The notes below the pieces were generated by a model, which saw only the letters and a program-made list of their open reading frames with translations, made no database searches and was not told where the DNA came from. A stretch of DNA of 64,000 nucleotides from an uncultured Lachnospiraceae bacterium. GTDB lineage: Bacteria > Bacillota > Clostridia > Lachnospirales > Lachnospiraceae. The DNA is taken from contig CANRBX010000006.1 of NCBI GenBank assembly GCA_947628955.1, positions 44,512 to 108,511 on the forward strand, read 5' to 3'. This document shows positions 17,803 through 26,290 of this stretch, in pieces (position 1 is the stretch's first letter; each line of letters starts with the position of its first letter). The position numbers and the translations under genes are program-made.

Positions 17803-18636
17803 TTATCCCTTGATCCCGGATGAGACCGCGCTGCTGACAAAATATTTCTGGAAGAAAATGTACAGGATCAGCAGCGGCAGAATGGAGATCACAGCCCCCG
17901 CGAGCTGCGGCCCGTAATAAAGCGTCGCATGCTCTCCCACAAAGAGAGCCAGCCCTGCCGACAGCGTTCTCATGTTCGTCTCGCTCGTCATCATGAGCGG
18001 ATACAGAAGATCATTCCAGTTGTTCATCAGGTGGAAAATTCCAAGCGTCATCAGTCCGGGCTTCACAAGCGGAAGCATGATCCTGAAAAAGATCCCGATC
18101 TCGCTGACTCCGTCCACGCGCGCCGCCTCTTCAAGTTCCTTCGGAAGGGCCGCAAAATAGGAACGCATCATAAAGATGCCGAACGCCGTGGTCAGCTTCG
18201 GAAGGATCAGTCCCGGATACGTGTTCAGCAGTCCGAGGAAATGCGACTCCAGAAAGAGCGGGATCATCATCACCTGAAATGGTACCATCATCGTCAGCAG
18301 GATGCAGATGAAGATCACGTTTTTCCCGCGGAACCTGAGCCTTGCAAACGCATAGCCCGACATGGAATCAAACAGCAGTGCAAAGCCGGTCGAGAATCCC
18401 GCAAAGATCACGGTATTTTTCAGGTAGTTTCCCATCGGGATCGTTGTAAAAATGCGCTGGAAATTCTTCCAGGTGATCTTTGTCCCAAAGAGAGTCGGCG
18501 GATACCTCAGGATCTCCTTTTCCAGCTTGACAGAGCCCAGAAAGAGCCACAGAAGCGGGAAAAGCACGATCACGATCAGCGCCAGCAGTATGGCGTACTT
18601 CAGCACCGCGGCCGGAGTAATTTTCATTTTCTTCAT
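17803..18636 (-). CDS. carbohydrate ABC transporter permease, MalG/AraQ type
   Basis: 277 residues with six hydrophobic helices. The EAA loop that contacts the ATPase is EEAARVDGVSEIGIFFRIMLPLVKPG. It is one half of the channel of a CUT1 sugar importer. No ATPase gene is in the cluster, so a shared MsmX-type ATPase encoded elsewhere is likely, as is common for Bacillota CUT1 systems. The ATG overlaps the stop of the upstream permease by four bases. Confidence 0.93.
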   Translation of the reverse strand: MKKMKITPAAVLKYAILLALIVIVLFPLLWLFLGSVKLEKEILRYPPTLFGTKITWKNFQRIFTTIPMGNYLKNTVIFAGFSTGFALLFDSMSGYAFARLRFRGKNVIFICILLTMMVPFQVMMIPLFLESHFLGLLNTYPGLILPKLTTAFGIFMMRSYFAALPKELEEAARVDGVSEIGIFFRIMLPLVKPGLMTLGIFHLMNNWNDLLYPLMMTSETNMRTLSAGLALFVGEHATLYYGPQLAGAVISILPLLILYIFFQKYFVSSAVSSGIKG

Positions 18637-19535
18637 CGGCTCTCCTCCTCCGCTTTGAACATCCGGAAATATACCGGCAGGGAAATTGCCAGGATCACGA
18701 TCAGCATCAGCACGGAGATCGCGGAAGCGTACCCGAGGTTGAACGGATTCGTGAATCCCGTCTTGTAAATATAATAGACAAGCGTTTCTGTCGCGCGCTG
18801 CGGGCCGCCTCCTGTCGTGACATACACCTGGTCAAACACCTGGAGGGAACCGATCAGATTCGTGATCAGGCAGAATCCCAGGCTCGGGAGCAGCTGCGGA
18901 ATCGTGATCCGGAAAAAGCGCTGCCGCTTCGTCGCCCCGTCAATCTCCGCGGCCTCCAGATAGTCAGACGGGATTGCCTGGATCCCCACCACCAGGATCG
19001 ACATTGTGTAGCCAAAGTTCTTCCAGACCGTCATCGCGATCACCGTTCCCATCGCTGTCTTCATCTCGCGGAACAGGCTCAGATTGCTGATCCCAAACCA
19101 CTTTTTAAGAAAGTAGGGAACCATTCCGATATTCCCGTCCAGCAGAAGGCTCCACACCACGCCGATCGCCGCCATGGAACAGACTACCGGGATGAAGAAA
19201 ACACTTCTGGATATTTTGGAGAACAGCGAAGTGCCTGCGATCGCATTCGCGATCAGCAGGCCGATCACAATCTGAAGCGGAACCTCGAGAACCGCAAAGG
19301 CCACCGTGTTTTTCAGCGCATTCCAGAAACGTTCGTCTCCAAAAGCCCTGGCAAAATTCGCCAGTCCGTCAAAATGGATATCCGTGAAAAAGATGTCCAT
19401 GTTCAGCATGGAAATGACCAGTGAGCTGACCAGCGGGATAAACGCAAACAGAAACAAGATGATCAGCGACGGCGCAAGAAATACGTATGCAACCTTATCC
19501 TGCCGGTACCAGTATGCCTTAAATTTCTTCAACAT
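18633..19535 (-). CDS. carbohydrate ABC transporter permease, MalF/AraP type
   Basis: 300 residues, six hydrophobic helices after a short cytoplasmic N-terminus (KAYWYRQDKVAYVFLAPSLII). The EAA loop is YLEAAEIDGATKRQRFFRITIPQL. It pairs with the downstream permease; the four-base ATGA overlap couples translation. It lies 56 bases after the binding-protein stop. Confidence 0.93.
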   Translation of the reverse strand: MLKKFKAYWYRQDKVAYVFLAPSLIILFLFAFIPLVSSLVISMLNMDIFFTDIHFDGLANFARAFGDERFWNALKNTVAFAVLEVPLQIVIGLLIANAIAGTSLFSKISRSVFFIPVVCSMAAIGVVWSLLLDGNIGMVPYFLKKWFGISNLSLFREMKTAMGTVIAMTVWKNFGYTMSILVVGIQAIPSDYLEAAEIDGATKRQRFFRITIPQLLPSLGFCLITNLIGSLQVFDQVYVTTGGGPQRATETLVYYIYKTGFTNPFNLGYASAISVLMLIVILAISLPVYFRMFKAEEESR

Positions 19536-19591
19536 GACGATTTCCTTTTTGTGCTAAAGACAATCTGTTCCTCCCGGGCCGCACGCGATCC

Positions 19592-20851
19592 CTACTCCGC
19601 GGCAAGCAGCTCGTCGATCTTGTCGCTTGCGGCCTGCAGCTCCTGTGCCGGGTCCGCGCCTGCGATGACGTTCTCGACCATCGGGAAAAGCGCGTCTGCG
19701 TTGATCGTCGCAGCAGCCTTGATCCCGGTTCCAAACGGGACGCCGTAATCTGCGATCGCGGAGAACGCGCTGACGAGCTCGTCCTGCTGAACCTCTTCAT
19801 CCTCGATAACAGAATTCAGGTACGGCGGGAAGCCATTTCTGAGAGACCACTCCTTGCAGATCTCTGTCGTGTTCCAGTATGCGATAAACTTGTAGGCGGC
19901 CGCCTTCTCCTCCTCTGATGTTCCCTTCGGAATACTGAAGCCTGTCACCTCCGAGATGCCGGTCCGGTTCGCAGTTCCGGCCGGGATCGGGGCGATTCCG
20001 AAGCTGATCTCATTTTCCTTCAGCCCGTTGACCATCCACGGCCCGTTCACAACCATGCCCAGCTGGCCGGCCATCATCAGGTTGTCCAGGTCGGCTCCCG
20101 TCGTGCCCTTCGGGCTGCTCCCGGCATTTACCATCTCCTGAACAAACTGCAGGGAGGCCAGGTTCTCATCCGACACCAGCTCCGACTTCGTCATATCATC
20201 TGAAAAGATTTTGCCGCCATTCGAGAGGAACATGGAATCAAACCACGCCACACCGCCGGACACCGGATACCCGAACCCGTAAATATTTCTGTTCGGATCC
20301 GCAATCTTCGCTGCAGTCTCCGCCACCTCTTCCCAGGTATCCGGCACTGCCTCTATGCCCGCTTCCTCAAACAGGTCTTTGTTGTAATAGAGATACTGGG
20401 TGAACCACTGCATCGGGATCATATACTGATGGCCGTCCACCTGAAAGCTTTCCAGCGCCGCCGGGGTAAAATCATCCTTGTCCGTCCCGGTCACCTCAAA
20501 AAAGTCGTCGAGCGGAAGAATGCTCTCCTTGTCCGCATACAGCGCCACATCCATATTCCCCTGCAGCAGAAGCGCCGGGGCCGTTTCCGTTGTGATCGCA
20601 GGTGCAAGCTTTTCTGCCAGCGTATCGCCCGGCATGATATCCATCTCGATCGTAATGCCGTCCGGATTCTCTTCATTGAAGCGCGCCACGATCTCCCGCA
20701 GGATATCTCCGTCCGATCCTGTGAATGAATTCCAGAACTGGATCGTCGTACCCTCGACACCCTCTGCAGATGCCAGGATACTTCCGCCTCCCGCCAGACA
20801 TCCGGCCGCCATGACCGCTGCCATCTGTAACGCCAATAATCTTCTCCTCAT
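19592..20851 (-). CDS. sugar ABC transporter substrate-binding protein
   Basis: 419 residues. The signal peptide (MRRRLLALQMAAVMAAGCLAGG) contains MAAGC, a plausible lipobox, giving a membrane-anchored lipoprotein. The mature part begins TIQFWNSFTGSDGDILREIV, the CUT1 family 1 binding-protein pattern. Context (two CUT1 permeases, GH51, LacI) suggests arabino-oligosaccharide capture. The ATG at 20851 follows GGAGGGA. The gene is preceded by a strong promoter and two copies of a CACGTG-centred operator. Confidence 0.93.
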   Translation of the reverse strand: MRRRLLALQMAAVMAAGCLAGGGSILASAEGVEGTTIQFWNSFTGSDGDILREIVARFNEENPDGITIEMDIMPGDTLAEKLAPAITTETAPALLLQGNMDVALYADKESILPLDDFFEVTGTDKDDFTPAALESFQVDGHQYMIPMQWFTQYLYYNKDLFEEAGIEAVPDTWEEVAETAAKIADPNRNIYGFGYPVSGGVAWFDSMFLSNGGKIFSDDMTKSELVSDENLASLQFVQEMVNAGSSPKGTTGADLDNLMMAGQLGMVVNGPWMVNGLKENEISFGIAPIPAGTANRTGISEVTGFSIPKGTSEEEKAAAYKFIAYWNTTEICKEWSLRNGFPPYLNSVIEDEEVQQDELVSAFSAIADYGVPFGTGIKAAATINADALFPMVENVIAGADPAQELQAASDKIDELLAAE

Positions 20852-20873
20852 AAAAATCCCTCCTTTTTTGTTT

Positions 20874-20887
20874 TGTACACGTGTACA
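20874..20887. promoter_or_regulatory. LacI-type operator O2, TGTACACGTGTACA
   Basis: A perfect 14-bp palindrome with the central CG step typical of LacI-family sites, in the leader of the binding-protein gene about 85 bases after the predicted transcription start. Confidence 0.75.
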
Positions 20888-20946
20888 TTTCTGAATTTTA
20901 AAAAACAGGTTCCTTATGTCCCTGAAAAAATGTGTCTCTCGCAAAA

Positions 20947-20960
20947 TGTTCACGTGTACA
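20947..20960. promoter_or_regulatory. LacI-type operator O1, TGTTCACGTGTACA
   Basis: Same site as O2 with one change, located about +10 to +23 from the predicted start. Both sites are followed by the same TTTCTG flank. Centre-to-centre distance to O2 is 73 bp. Confidence 0.75.
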
Positions 20961-20975
20961 TTTCTGTGTATTTAA

Positions 20976-21004
20976 ATACTACGACAAAAAAGCGAGTTTG
21001 TCAA
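20976..21004 (-). promoter_or_regulatory. promoter of the arabinoside ABC operon
   Basis: On the minus strand TTGACA (21004-20999), 17-base spacer, TAGTAT (20981-20976), directly upstream of operator O1. Confidence 0.75.
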
Positions 21005-21101
21005 TCTGTTTTCCGTTATTTTGTCAATACCTGCGCAAAATGCAGCGCAATTCGGAGGGGCGCCGCCGGAGGCAGCACGAAAATCGTCGGCGGCCCCGGG
21101 C

Positions 21102-22082
21102 TCACAGAGTCTCTCCCTCCGCCATTTCGTAGAAAATCTCTATCTTTCTCTCAGTCTCTTCCCCCCGGATCAGGCGGATCAAAAGCTCGGCGGCCTTTCT
21201 TCCGACCTCTTCCACATGATTGTTCACCGTCGTAAGCTTCGGGGTCAGTCTCTGGATCACGTCAATGCAGTCAAACCCCATCACCCCGAAGTCGGCACAC
21301 GTTCTGTATCCCTGCTTATTCAGGGCGCTCAGCACCCGGATCGCATAGACATCGCCGGAGCAGAGGAATGCCGGCCGGCCGGATGAGCACTCCATATATT
21401 GCAGCACCTCTTCCTCATAGTCGTCCCCCACAATTATCTTCTGCGGAAGTCCCAGCTCCTCCAGTGCCCGGCGGTACCCTTCCGCACGGTGTCTGTGTCC
21501 TACGCTCTCATGGGTCAGCTCGCTGCGCAGGGGCGGCGCGACAAACACAATGTCCCGGTAACCCTTCCGCCAGATAAAACGCACAGCGTCCGCTGTCATA
21601 TTCTCTTCGTCAACACCCACAGACGGAATATCGGTCTCTGGGCATTTCCCGATCACCACCGCCGGGACAGGCAGCTGTTCCAGATATTTCCAAAATGTCT
21701 GATCCTGGCTGACCGGCGCGATGATCAGTCCGTCCACACGATGTCCGACCAGCGTCTGCAGCAGTTTTCTCTCTGCCTGCCGGCTGTCCTCATGCAGCGT
21801 TATATTCAGCAGGTAGTCATACTCCTTTGCCTTTTTTTCGATCGCATCCAGCATTTTCGGAAAATACTGGTTTTTCAGGTCTACGACGATGACTCCGATG
21901 CTCATGCTCTTTCCGCTCACAAGGCTTCTCGCTGCCAGATCCGGCTGGTATCCCAGTTCCTTTGCCGTTTCCAGAATCCTCTGCTTTGTATCGGGCCGGA
22001 TACTGCCTCCGTGAAGCGCTCTTGTGACAGTCGTCCTCGACACGCCGCATATCCTCGCCAAATCCTTCGTCGTAACTCCCAT
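21102..22082 (-). CDS. LacI-family transcriptional regulator
   Basis: 326 residues. The helix-turn-helix is TTKDLARICGVSRTTVTRAL at residues 4-23, followed by the hinge (YQPDLAARSLVSGKS) and a periplasmic-binding-protein-like effector domain. It lies directly upstream of the arabinoside ABC operon in the same direction, and the two CACGTG palindromes before that operon are the obvious targets. No copy of the operator is seen before its own start, so autoregulation through that site is unlikely. The effector is probably an arabinoside or arabinose, by context only. Confidence 0.93.
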   Translation of the reverse strand: MGVTTKDLARICGVSRTTVTRALHGGSIRPDTKQRILETAKELGYQPDLAARSLVSGKSMSIGVIVVDLKNQYFPKMLDAIEKKAKEYDYLLNITLHEDSRQAERKLLQTLVGHRVDGLIIAPVSQDQTFWKYLEQLPVPAVVIGKCPETDIPSVGVDEENMTADAVRFIWRKGYRDIVFVAPPLRSELTHESVGHRHRAEGYRRALEELGLPQKIIVGDDYEEEVLQYMECSSGRPAFLCSGDVYAIRVLSALNKQGYRTCADFGVMGFDCIDVIQRLTPKLTTVNNHVEEVGRKAAELLIRLIRGEETERKIEIFYEMAEGETL

Positions 22083-22225
22083 AACCGAATCTCCCGTTTT
22101 TCTGTAAAATACTGCGCCGGATCATTGTCCCTTCCGGACATGCCCCGGCATAGTCCGCCCGCTATCCGAAAAGCACCCGCAGCCCGGACCGTTCCTGAAA
22201 ATCTTACCACCACAGATAATTTTTT

Positions 22226-24289
22226 TCAAACCTTTTCCGGAGATCCCTGTGACCGCTTCGCGCTTTCGCGGCGCAGCAGCGCATATCCGGCCGCGATGAG
22301 CAGAGCCCCTCCCGCCGTCATTCCTGCCATCTCCGCCGCGGAATAAGACTCCTTCGCAAGAAACGGAAGCACACGCCCGAGCGCCTCCGGGTCCTTCATG
22401 CCGACGACCGATATCATATTGTTCAGGAAATGCAGCGCCATCGTCACGCAGATGCTCCCGCCCTTCCAGACAATGACAGCAAAGCCGGCTCCGAGCAGAA
22501 AAGTCGGCAGAAGCTTCAGAAGGCTCATGTGGAACGCGGCGAACACCAGCCCCGAGATCAGAGCCGCCCAGACGCAGCGCTCCGGCTTTCCTTTTCTGCC
22601 GGAAAAATGCTCCCGCAGGCTCCCGAATAAAAATCCCCGGAACAGAAGCTCCTCCCCGACTGCCGGCAGGACCGCGATCACCAGGATCAGAAGCGGCAGA
22701 GACTGCACCGTGATCGGAGCAAATGCGTTTTCCAGATTCTGCAGGCTCTCCGGCAGGAGACGCATCAGCGCCATGCCGGAGGCGAGCCCCAGCAGATACG
22801 TCCCTGCATACAGGATCAGCCCGCCCGCGCAGGTCAGGACAGACGGCCTTTGCAGGCTGTACAGCGTGCGCACATCAGATCTCATATACCAGACGACCAG
22901 AAGAGGCACCGCTAGGATCAGCAGCTGGTTCACGATCGTGCCCGCAAACGCATCCCTCACGGACACCGCAGAGCCGACATAGAGAAGCAGCAGGAGCAGC
23001 GCCGTGATGCTGATGATGAGGTCGCCGATCCCCGGCACCGTGCCGCGGCGGATCTCCGAGCGCCGCTGGAACAGCCGCAGTCCGTGGAAGCCGTCAGAAA
23101 ACAGGACATCCTCACTGTTATACAGTCTGGCCAGGATCCAGATCAGCGCGATGCTGTAGAACAGATTCACCACGATCGATACGAGGATCAGCCCTGTCTC
23201 GGGTTTCTGTGCGAGGATCTGTTTTACCATCAGTGATATATTTACAACAGGGATCAGCGCCGTCCGGCCGTCCAGCTCCACCGACGGCAGCATGGCCGAC
23301 ATCGACGCAAACATCACGACAAGAAGCACCGGCGTCACATAATTGTTCGCCTCCTTGAAGCTTCTGGCAAACAGGCAGAAGCACATGCACAGGGCGGTCA
23401 CCAGCAGCGCCGTCACGAGCAGCGCGGCCACAAACAGGGGAAGCGCCCTCAGGACCGCTGAAAATGAGAATCCCTGAAGCTCTTCTGCCAGCTCCGGCGA
23501 CAGTCCGAACATCAGAAACAGCACGGAGCCCCCGAGGGACAGAAGCGAGAGTACCGCCGTAACGCAGGCGAACAGCGATACGGATATGAATTTGCTGAGG
23601 ATCATCTGGAAATTTGTCACCGGAAGCGTCAGGAGCGTCTCCAGCGTGCCCCTCTCCTTCTCCCCCGCCGTCGCGTCGATCGCCGGATAAACTGCCCCCA
23701 GTAGGATCGTGACGATCAGGATCATCCCGATGCTGCCCCCGATGTCCATGCCGAAGCTCTCCGAGACAGCCGCCTGATCCTCCAGCTCCCATTCGACTGG
23801 ATGCAGGAAATCTTCGCTCAGGCCCTCCGCGTGCAGGTTTTCCTCCAGCAGCTGATCCCGGTACATCCCGAGCAGCTCTTCCATCGTCTGTCCGGCAGAG
23901 TAAGACGCCTGGTCCGAGGATGTATAGAGAACGGTCACATGCCGGACGCCGCGCTTATTCTGCGAGATCTCCAGCCAGGCGTCCGCCCCCTCCTTCACAC
24001 TCTCTTCTCCCGCCTTCTCCGGGACAAAGGAGAGCAGGCCATCCAGCTCTTCCTCATTCTGTTCATACAGCTCCTGCAGTGCGCCGGCGACATCCTGGTA
24101 CTCTGCGGAATACCCCACCGTGTGGACGACGTCCTCCTCCGAGCGCAGGATCATCGTGAAAAGCAGGGACATGCCGATGATGATCAGCGGGTACAGAAGA
24201 ACCGGCACCACGATCATCATCACAAGCGTTTTCTTATCGCGCAGGATGTCAAGTACCTCCTTGCGCACCAGCGTCCTGATCTGTCTCAT
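22226..24289 (-). CDS. ABC-2 exporter permease (NatB type) fused to a CAAX/CPBP intramembrane protease
   Basis: 687 residues. The first 400 are an ABC-2 permease (RTLVRKEVLDILRDKKTL, then a large external loop, then TAGEKERGTLETLLTLPVT and five more helices), as in sodium exporter NatB. After a short linker the C-terminal third is a CPBP membrane protease: EELLFRG near 545, FAAFHMS and HFLNN carry the glutamate and histidine ligands. NatB-CPBP fusions are known in Bacillota; the protease role is unclear. The ATG overlaps the NatA stop by four bases. Confidence 0.9.
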   Translation of the reverse strand: MRQIRTLVRKEVLDILRDKKTLVMMIVVPVLLYPLIIIGMSLLFTMILRSEEDVVHTVGYSAEYQDVAGALQELYEQNEEELDGLLSFVPEKAGEESVKEGADAWLEISQNKRGVRHVTVLYTSSDQASYSAGQTMEELLGMYRDQLLEENLHAEGLSEDFLHPVEWELEDQAAVSESFGMDIGGSIGMILIVTILLGAVYPAIDATAGEKERGTLETLLTLPVTNFQMILSKFISVSLFACVTAVLSLLSLGGSVLFLMFGLSPELAEELQGFSFSAVLRALPLFVAALLVTALLVTALCMCFCLFARSFKEANNYVTPVLLVVMFASMSAMLPSVELDGRTALIPVVNISLMVKQILAQKPETGLILVSIVVNLFYSIALIWILARLYNSEDVLFSDGFHGLRLFQRRSEIRRGTVPGIGDLIISITALLLLLLYVGSAVSVRDAFAGTIVNQLLILAVPLLVVWYMRSDVRTLYSLQRPSVLTCAGGLILYAGTYLLGLASGMALMRLLPESLQNLENAFAPITVQSLPLLILVIAVLPAVGEELLFRGFLFGSLREHFSGRKGKPERCVWAALISGLVFAAFHMSLLKLLPTFLLGAGFAVIVWKGGSICVTMALHFLNNMISVVGMKDPEALGRVLPFLAKESYSAAEMAGMTAGGALLIAAGYALLRRESAKRSQGSPEKV

Positions 24290-25092
24290 GCGGACGCACC
24301 TCCTTCCATGTCTGCACGGTCCTTCCCCTCCAGATAGCCCTCGTAGACAGCGTGGAATGCCTCGCGCAGGCTGTCCTTCCCGGTCTGTCTCATCAGGTCG
24401 GCCGGCGTTCCCTGTGCCGCGATCCTGCCGTCGCAGATCATGCAGATCCGGTCGCAGAGAAGCTGTGCCTCCTCCAGATAGTGCGTGGAATACAGGACGG
24501 TCTTTCCCCTGTCCTTCTGTTCTCTCATAAAACGGATGACGGCCTCCGCGCTCAGGACATCCAGTCCGAGCGTCGGCTCATCCAGAATATAATTCTGCGG
24601 ATCGGCCATCAGGCACCGCGCGATCGACGCGCGCTGTGTCTGTCCGGTCGAGAGCTTTTCGATCCGGTTATCCAGAAATCCTTCCATATTCAGCACACGG
24701 GAAATCTCTTCCGTCCTGTCTCTGATCTGCTCTCTGTCAAGCCCGTACAGCTCCCCGAGGAAGCGCAGGTATTCGCGGATGGAAAAGCGCGGGTACAGCT
24801 TCGTGTTGCCGGAGAGATAGCCGATCGCCGCCTTCTGGCGGGCCTCCCCCTCTATCACGCGGCCGTCTGCGTCCGTCAGACGGATGCTCCCGCCCGTCGG
24901 CGTCATCAGCCTGCCGAGCATCCGCAGCAGCGTCGTCTTGCCGGCCCCGTTCGGCCCCAGGATGCCGACGATCTCCCCCGGGCGTGCCTGCAGCGATATG
25001 TGGTCCACAGCCAGGAACGGCTCCTTCACGGTTCTGCGCCCTCTGCGCACACTGCGCTCAAATTGTTTGCATAATGCCTCCGCCTCTATCAT
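24286..25092 (-). CDS. ABC transporter ATP-binding protein, NatA type
   Basis: 268 residues. Walker [10 protein letters not shown] (about 48), signature LSTGQTQRASIARCL, Walker B YILDEPTLGLD and an H-loop in STHYLEEA. It energises the NatB-CPBP permease encoded by the overlapping next gene. The GxGQ signature variant LSTGQ is normal for the NatA/CcmA class. The leader carries a purine-rich 10-bp tandem repeat. Confidence 0.94.
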   Translation of the reverse strand: MIEAEALCKQFERSVRRGRRTVKEPFLAVDHISLQARPGEIVGILGPNGAGKTTLLRMLGRLMTPTGGSIRLTDADGRVIEGEARQKAAIGYLSGNTKLYPRFSIREYLRFLGELYGLDREQIRDRTEEISRVLNMEGFLDNRIEKLSTGQTQRASIARCLMADPQNYILDEPTLGLDVLSAEAVIRFMREQKDRGKTVLYSTHYLEEAQLLCDRICMICDGRIAAQGTPADLMRQTGKDSLREAFHAVYEGYLEGKDRADMEGGASA

Positions 25093-25109
25093 ATCCGTAT
25101 CCCTTTCAT

Positions 25110-25160
25110 TTCTTCTCTAATTCTTCTCTAGTCTTCTCTATTCTTCTCTATTCTTCTCTA
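25110..25160. repeat. 10-bp tandem repeat, about five imperfect copies
   Basis: TTCTTCTCTA-like units run between the Xre gene stop and the NatA leader; on the coding strand this reads AGAGAAGAAT repeats upstream of the NatA ribosome binding site. Several units contain a ribosome-binding-site-like AGAG, so copy number changes could tune spacing. Confidence 0.8.
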
Positions 25161-25364
25161 GTCTGCCTGGTCGTCCTCCCAGAACAGCTCATCCAGGCTC
25201 CTGCCCAGCACGCGGCAGATTGCGCGGCAGAGCCGGATCGTCGGATTGTAGTCGCCCTTCTCGATCGCGCTGATCGTCTGGCGCGACACATGCACCGCAT
25301 CCGCGAGCTCCTGCTGCGACATGTCAAGCAGCGCGCGGGCTGCCTTCAGCCTCAGATTCTTCAT
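25158..25364 (-). CDS. Xre-type helix-turn-helix regulator
   Basis: 68 residues: LKAARALLDMSQQELADAVH then VSRQTISAIEKGDYNPTIRL is a full HTH_3 domain, followed by ICRVLGRSLDELFW. It is the YozG-type mini-regulator often paired with a membrane protein. The ATG at 25364 overlaps the stop of the membrane protein gene (ATGA), so it is co-translated. It probably controls the four-gene set that includes NatAB. Confidence 0.92.
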   Translation of the reverse strand: MKNLRLKAARALLDMSQQELADAVHVSRQTISAIEKGDYNPTIRLCRAICRVLGRSLDELFWEDDQAD

Positions 25365-25897
25365 GAGTCCTCTCCCTCCCGCGAACCGCACATTATGTGC
25401 TTCACCAGAAGCTCCGCGGCGATCACAAAGAGCATGGCGGCGCAGAACAGGTTAAGGCCCGGCAGGCCCATTATGCCGTTCTCCGTCATCTCCCCGGCCA
25501 CAGCCGCCCGGACGGCAAGGACCAGGTTCCCAAGTCCTGCGACCGCGAGCACGGCCATCACGCACGGGCGGTTCTCATTCAGGGCGAAGTACGCGTCATG
25601 CCAGATGCAGTAGCAGGCATGCACCATCACTGACAGGACCACGATCAGGCCCATGGCGGCCACAGCGCTCAGCGGAAGCCTGGAATACCTCACAGAGAGA
25701 ACCCCATATACCGCATTGCAGAACATAAACGTAAAGAAACCGTATTTGTACCCCTTTCCCCTGGCGGCCACCTGCCTCTCATCGTACTCGCGGGCACAGC
25801 GGTCCGCCTTTGTGAGCCACAGAAGGATCATGGTCAGAAGAAGACCGGTCAGCAACCCCGCCAGCAGCCCGAACATCACTTCAGAATCTCTGCTCAT
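25361..25897 (-). CDS. small membrane protein paired with Xre regulator
   Basis: 178 residues with about five hydrophobic helices and a conserved-looking cytoplasmic YDERQVAARGKGYKYGF after the first span. This architecture (polytopic protein with YDERQ motif followed by a mini-Xre) recurs in clostridia and may sense membrane or small-molecule stress for the regulator; this is inference. I do not know a specific function. First gene of the unit; its leader follows a long polypyrimidine tract. Confidence 0.8.
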   Translation of the reverse strand: MSRDSEVMFGLLAGLLTGLLLTMILLWLTKADRCAREYDERQVAARGKGYKYGFFTFMFCNAVYGVLSVRYSRLPLSAVAAMGLIVVLSVMVHACYCIWHDAYFALNENRPCVMAVLAVAGLGNLVLAVRAAVAGEMTENGIMGLPGLNLFCAAMLFVIAAELLVKHIMCGSREGEDS

Positions 25898-26290
25898 TTC
25901 TTTATCCGCACTCCTTTCTCATCCTGCCGCCGATCTGCTCTCCTGCCTTTCGCGGCTTGTTTTTTCTGTTTTCTCTTCCTCTTTTCTTCTTTCTTTTCTC
26001 TTCTTTTCTTCTTTCTGTCTTCTTTCTCTTCCATCGGCCCGGCGTTCAGCCGTCATTCGTCCCCGGCCTGTTGTTCAATCTGCCCTTCTTTTCTCTATAT
26101 TATATTCTCCATGTCATTTCGTCAACTATATTTTACATAATATACGATAAAAATAACTGCCTCCGGGCGGACACCCTTAAAGGGATAAATAAAAGGCAGG
26201 GCATTGTCTGCAAGCTTGTCCCTCTGCCGGAAGAAGGCGGAATTGGAAGCAGTACGGATGATATACTTCTGATTACAGGGGCCGCTGCCG
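25898..26290. other. 393-bp spacer: polypyrimidine tract and terminator-like repeat
   Basis: 25957-26033 is almost pure C/T on the plus strand (homopurine on the transcribed minus side), upstream of the membrane protein gene. 26149-26183 is a 35-bp sequence repeated at 27667-27701. No gene is supported. Confidence 0.6.
26149..26183 (-). terminator. terminator-like 35-bp repeat, copy 1
   Basis: On the minus strand, a GC-rich CCGCCCGGAGGC core is followed by AGTTATTTTTATC, just after the ATPase stop. The same 35 bp recur after the metallophosphoesterase gene. Confidence 0.5.
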
